From contig CAMDHL010000013.1 in the NCBI GenBank assembly GCA_945898105.1, forward strand, positions 1 through 17,498: a stretch of 17,498 nt of DNA. The letters run 5' to 3'. The notes below the pieces were generated by a model that worked only from the letters and a program-made list of their open reading frames with translations, was not told the origin of the DNA and searched no databases. Shown here piece by piece: positions 16,727 through 17,498 of the stretch. Positions within the stretch are counted from its first letter, which is position 1. The number at the start of each line of letters is the position of its first letter. The stretch is from Comamonas sp. lk (GTDB lineage Bacteria > Pseudomonadota > Gammaproteobacteria > Burkholderiales > Burkholderiaceae_C). The translations under genes and the position numbers were made by a program.

Positions 16727-17322
16727 GCGTGGCCCGCCTGCGGGGCGATCATCCAGGCCTTCAAACCCAACAAGTCCAAGGCGCGCTCGTAGCGCTGGTT
16801 GACAGGGGTATCAAAAATAATGCTTTTCTCAGCATCCACGGTAAGCCAGCTGTTGCGCATGAGTTCGCTCTCCAACTGACCCTCACCCCAAGATGAATAT
16901 CCCAAAGACACCAAGACTTTGCTCGGGCCCTGCCCACCCGCCAAGGCTTCGAGCACATCACGCGAGGTTGTCATGGCCAAACCGCCCTGAATGACCATGC
17001 TCGAGGCATAAGCGCCGCCAGCAACGGGTGCGATCTGTTCGGGCATGGCTTCGTGCAACACAAAACCGCGTTCTTCGTGTAGCGGCCCACCTTGCAGCAC
17101 CGCCTGCTCTGCCAAATCGGCGCGCTGCAAAGACAAATCAACTTTGCCAAATAAGTCGGATAAATTGATTTCAGAGGGCTTGTTGATGATCAGTCCCAGC
17201 GCGCCGCGCGGGCTGTGGTCACATAAATAGACCACGCTTTTGGAGAAAAGTCCGTCTTCCAAACCCGGCATCGCGATCAAAAAATGGTGCGTGAGGTTGG
17301 TGGATGCAAAATCGCCGGACAT
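16723..17322 (-). CDS. algH: UPF0301 protein, YqgE/AlgH family
   Basis: The 199-residue product is a clear YqgE/AlgH (UPF0301) protein: NLTHHFLIAMPGLEDGLFSKSVVYLCDH, GALGLIINKP, the mid-protein LQGGPLHEERGFVLH and SLGYSSWGEGQLESEL are all family hallmarks. The name AlgH comes from a proposed alginate-regulation role in Pseudomonas, but the biochemical function of the family is not settled. No signal peptide or membrane segment is visible, so it should be cytoplasmic. It heads the minus-strand run algH-ruvX-pyrR-pyrB-pyrC'-plsC and overlaps ruvX by four bases (ATGA). Its start lies 21 bases from the diverging photolyase gene, and I see no clear Shine-Dalgarno in front of it. Confidence 0.94.
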   Translation of the reverse strand: MSGDFASTNLTHHFLIAMPGLEDGLFSKSVVYLCDHSPRGALGLIINKPSEINLSDLFGKVDLSLQRADLAEQAVLQGGPLHEERGFVLHEAMPEQIAPVAGGAYASSMVIQGGLAMTTSRDVLEALAGGQGPSKVLVSLGYSSWGEGQLESELMRNSWLTVDAEKSIIFDTPVNQRYERALDLLGLKAWMIAPQAGHA

Positions 17323-17343
17323 AAAACCATTTTAACGACAGGC

Positions 17344-17498
17344 ATGCAAAGCGCTTATTCCTCCGGCCTGGTCTGGCTACGACGCGATTTACGCCTGACA
17401 GACAACGCCGCCCTGGCGGCCGCCCTGCAATCCTGCGCGCAAGTGCATTGCGTGTTTGTGCTGGACCGCGCAATTTTGGACCCGCTTCCGCGCACCGA
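17344..17498 (+). CDS. phrB: Deoxyribodipyrimidine photolyase, N-terminal part only
   Basis: CPD photolyases use FADH and an antenna chromophore to split pyrimidine dimers with blue light. Only the first 51 codons lie in the window and the frame runs off the right edge. The translation contains SGLVWLRRDLRLTDNAALAAAL, a close match to the diagnostic LVWFRRDLRLxDNxAL start of the photolyase/cryptochrome N-terminal domain, and then VHCVFVLDRAILDPLPR. The flavin-binding domain is outside the window, so photolyase and cryptochrome cannot be strictly separated; photolyase is the likelier reading. The ATG at 17344 diverges from algH with a 21-base gap and has only a weak AGG close upstream. Confidence 0.85.
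   Translation, partial: MQSAYSSGLVWLRRDLRLTDNAALAAALQSCAQVHCVFVLDRAILDPLPRT

Overview
This is a housekeeping segment of a proteobacterial chromosome, most likely a betaproteobacterium of the order Burkholderiales (Comamonadaceae-like, near Rhodoferax or Polaromonas). The assignment rests on family recognition. The evidence is the character of the ZapD, DciA and DUF815 ATPase proteins, a PyrR-PyrB-PyrC' arrangement with a catalytically dead dihydroorotase homologue, and the gene order. Coding density is very high: no gap reaches 300 bases and the largest is 129 bases, upstream of secA. I see no rRNA, tRNA, CRISPR array, insertion sequence or phage gene.

Positions 1-5940 (+ strand) read as one tightly packed run: the 3' part of rfbC (dTDP-rhamnose synthesis), then pilB, pilC and pilD (type IV pilus ATPase, platform protein, prepilin peptidase), then coaE, zapD and yacG. 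Several junctions overlap or are only a few bases apart. This run converges on a minus-strand run that reads leftward from 12388 to 5960: a membrane-anchored M23/LytM peptidase, secA, argJ, a DUF815 AAA+ ATPase and a mutT-type NUDIX hydrolase. The same neighbours (pil/hof genes, coaE, zapD, yacG, mutT, secA) occur together in Escherichia coli, so this is an old conserved neighbourhood, here split into two converging units.

A short plus-strand gene at 12409-12747 is a DciA-type (DUF721) helicase-loader homologue. It lies head to head with the M23 gene (20-base gap) and tail to tail with plsC (18-base overlap). Positions 12730-17322 hold a second minus-strand run: algH (UPF0301), ruvX, pyrR, pyrB, pyrC' and a PlsC-type acyltransferase, joined by ATGA overlaps and very short gaps. 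The start of a DNA photolyase gene diverges from algH and runs off the right edge.

Two things stand out. The reading frame of pyrR that begins at its ATGA-coupled ATG (16274) is interrupted by an in-frame TAG at codon 11, so the gene is either damaged, misread in sequencing, or restarted from an internal GTG. The dihydroorotase-like protein has lost most of its metal ligands, which marks it as the non-catalytic PyrC' partner of aspartate transcarbamoylase; the cell therefore needs a true PyrC elsewhere. I found no evidence for a new defence, mobile or regulatory system, and the rest is ordinary core genome.
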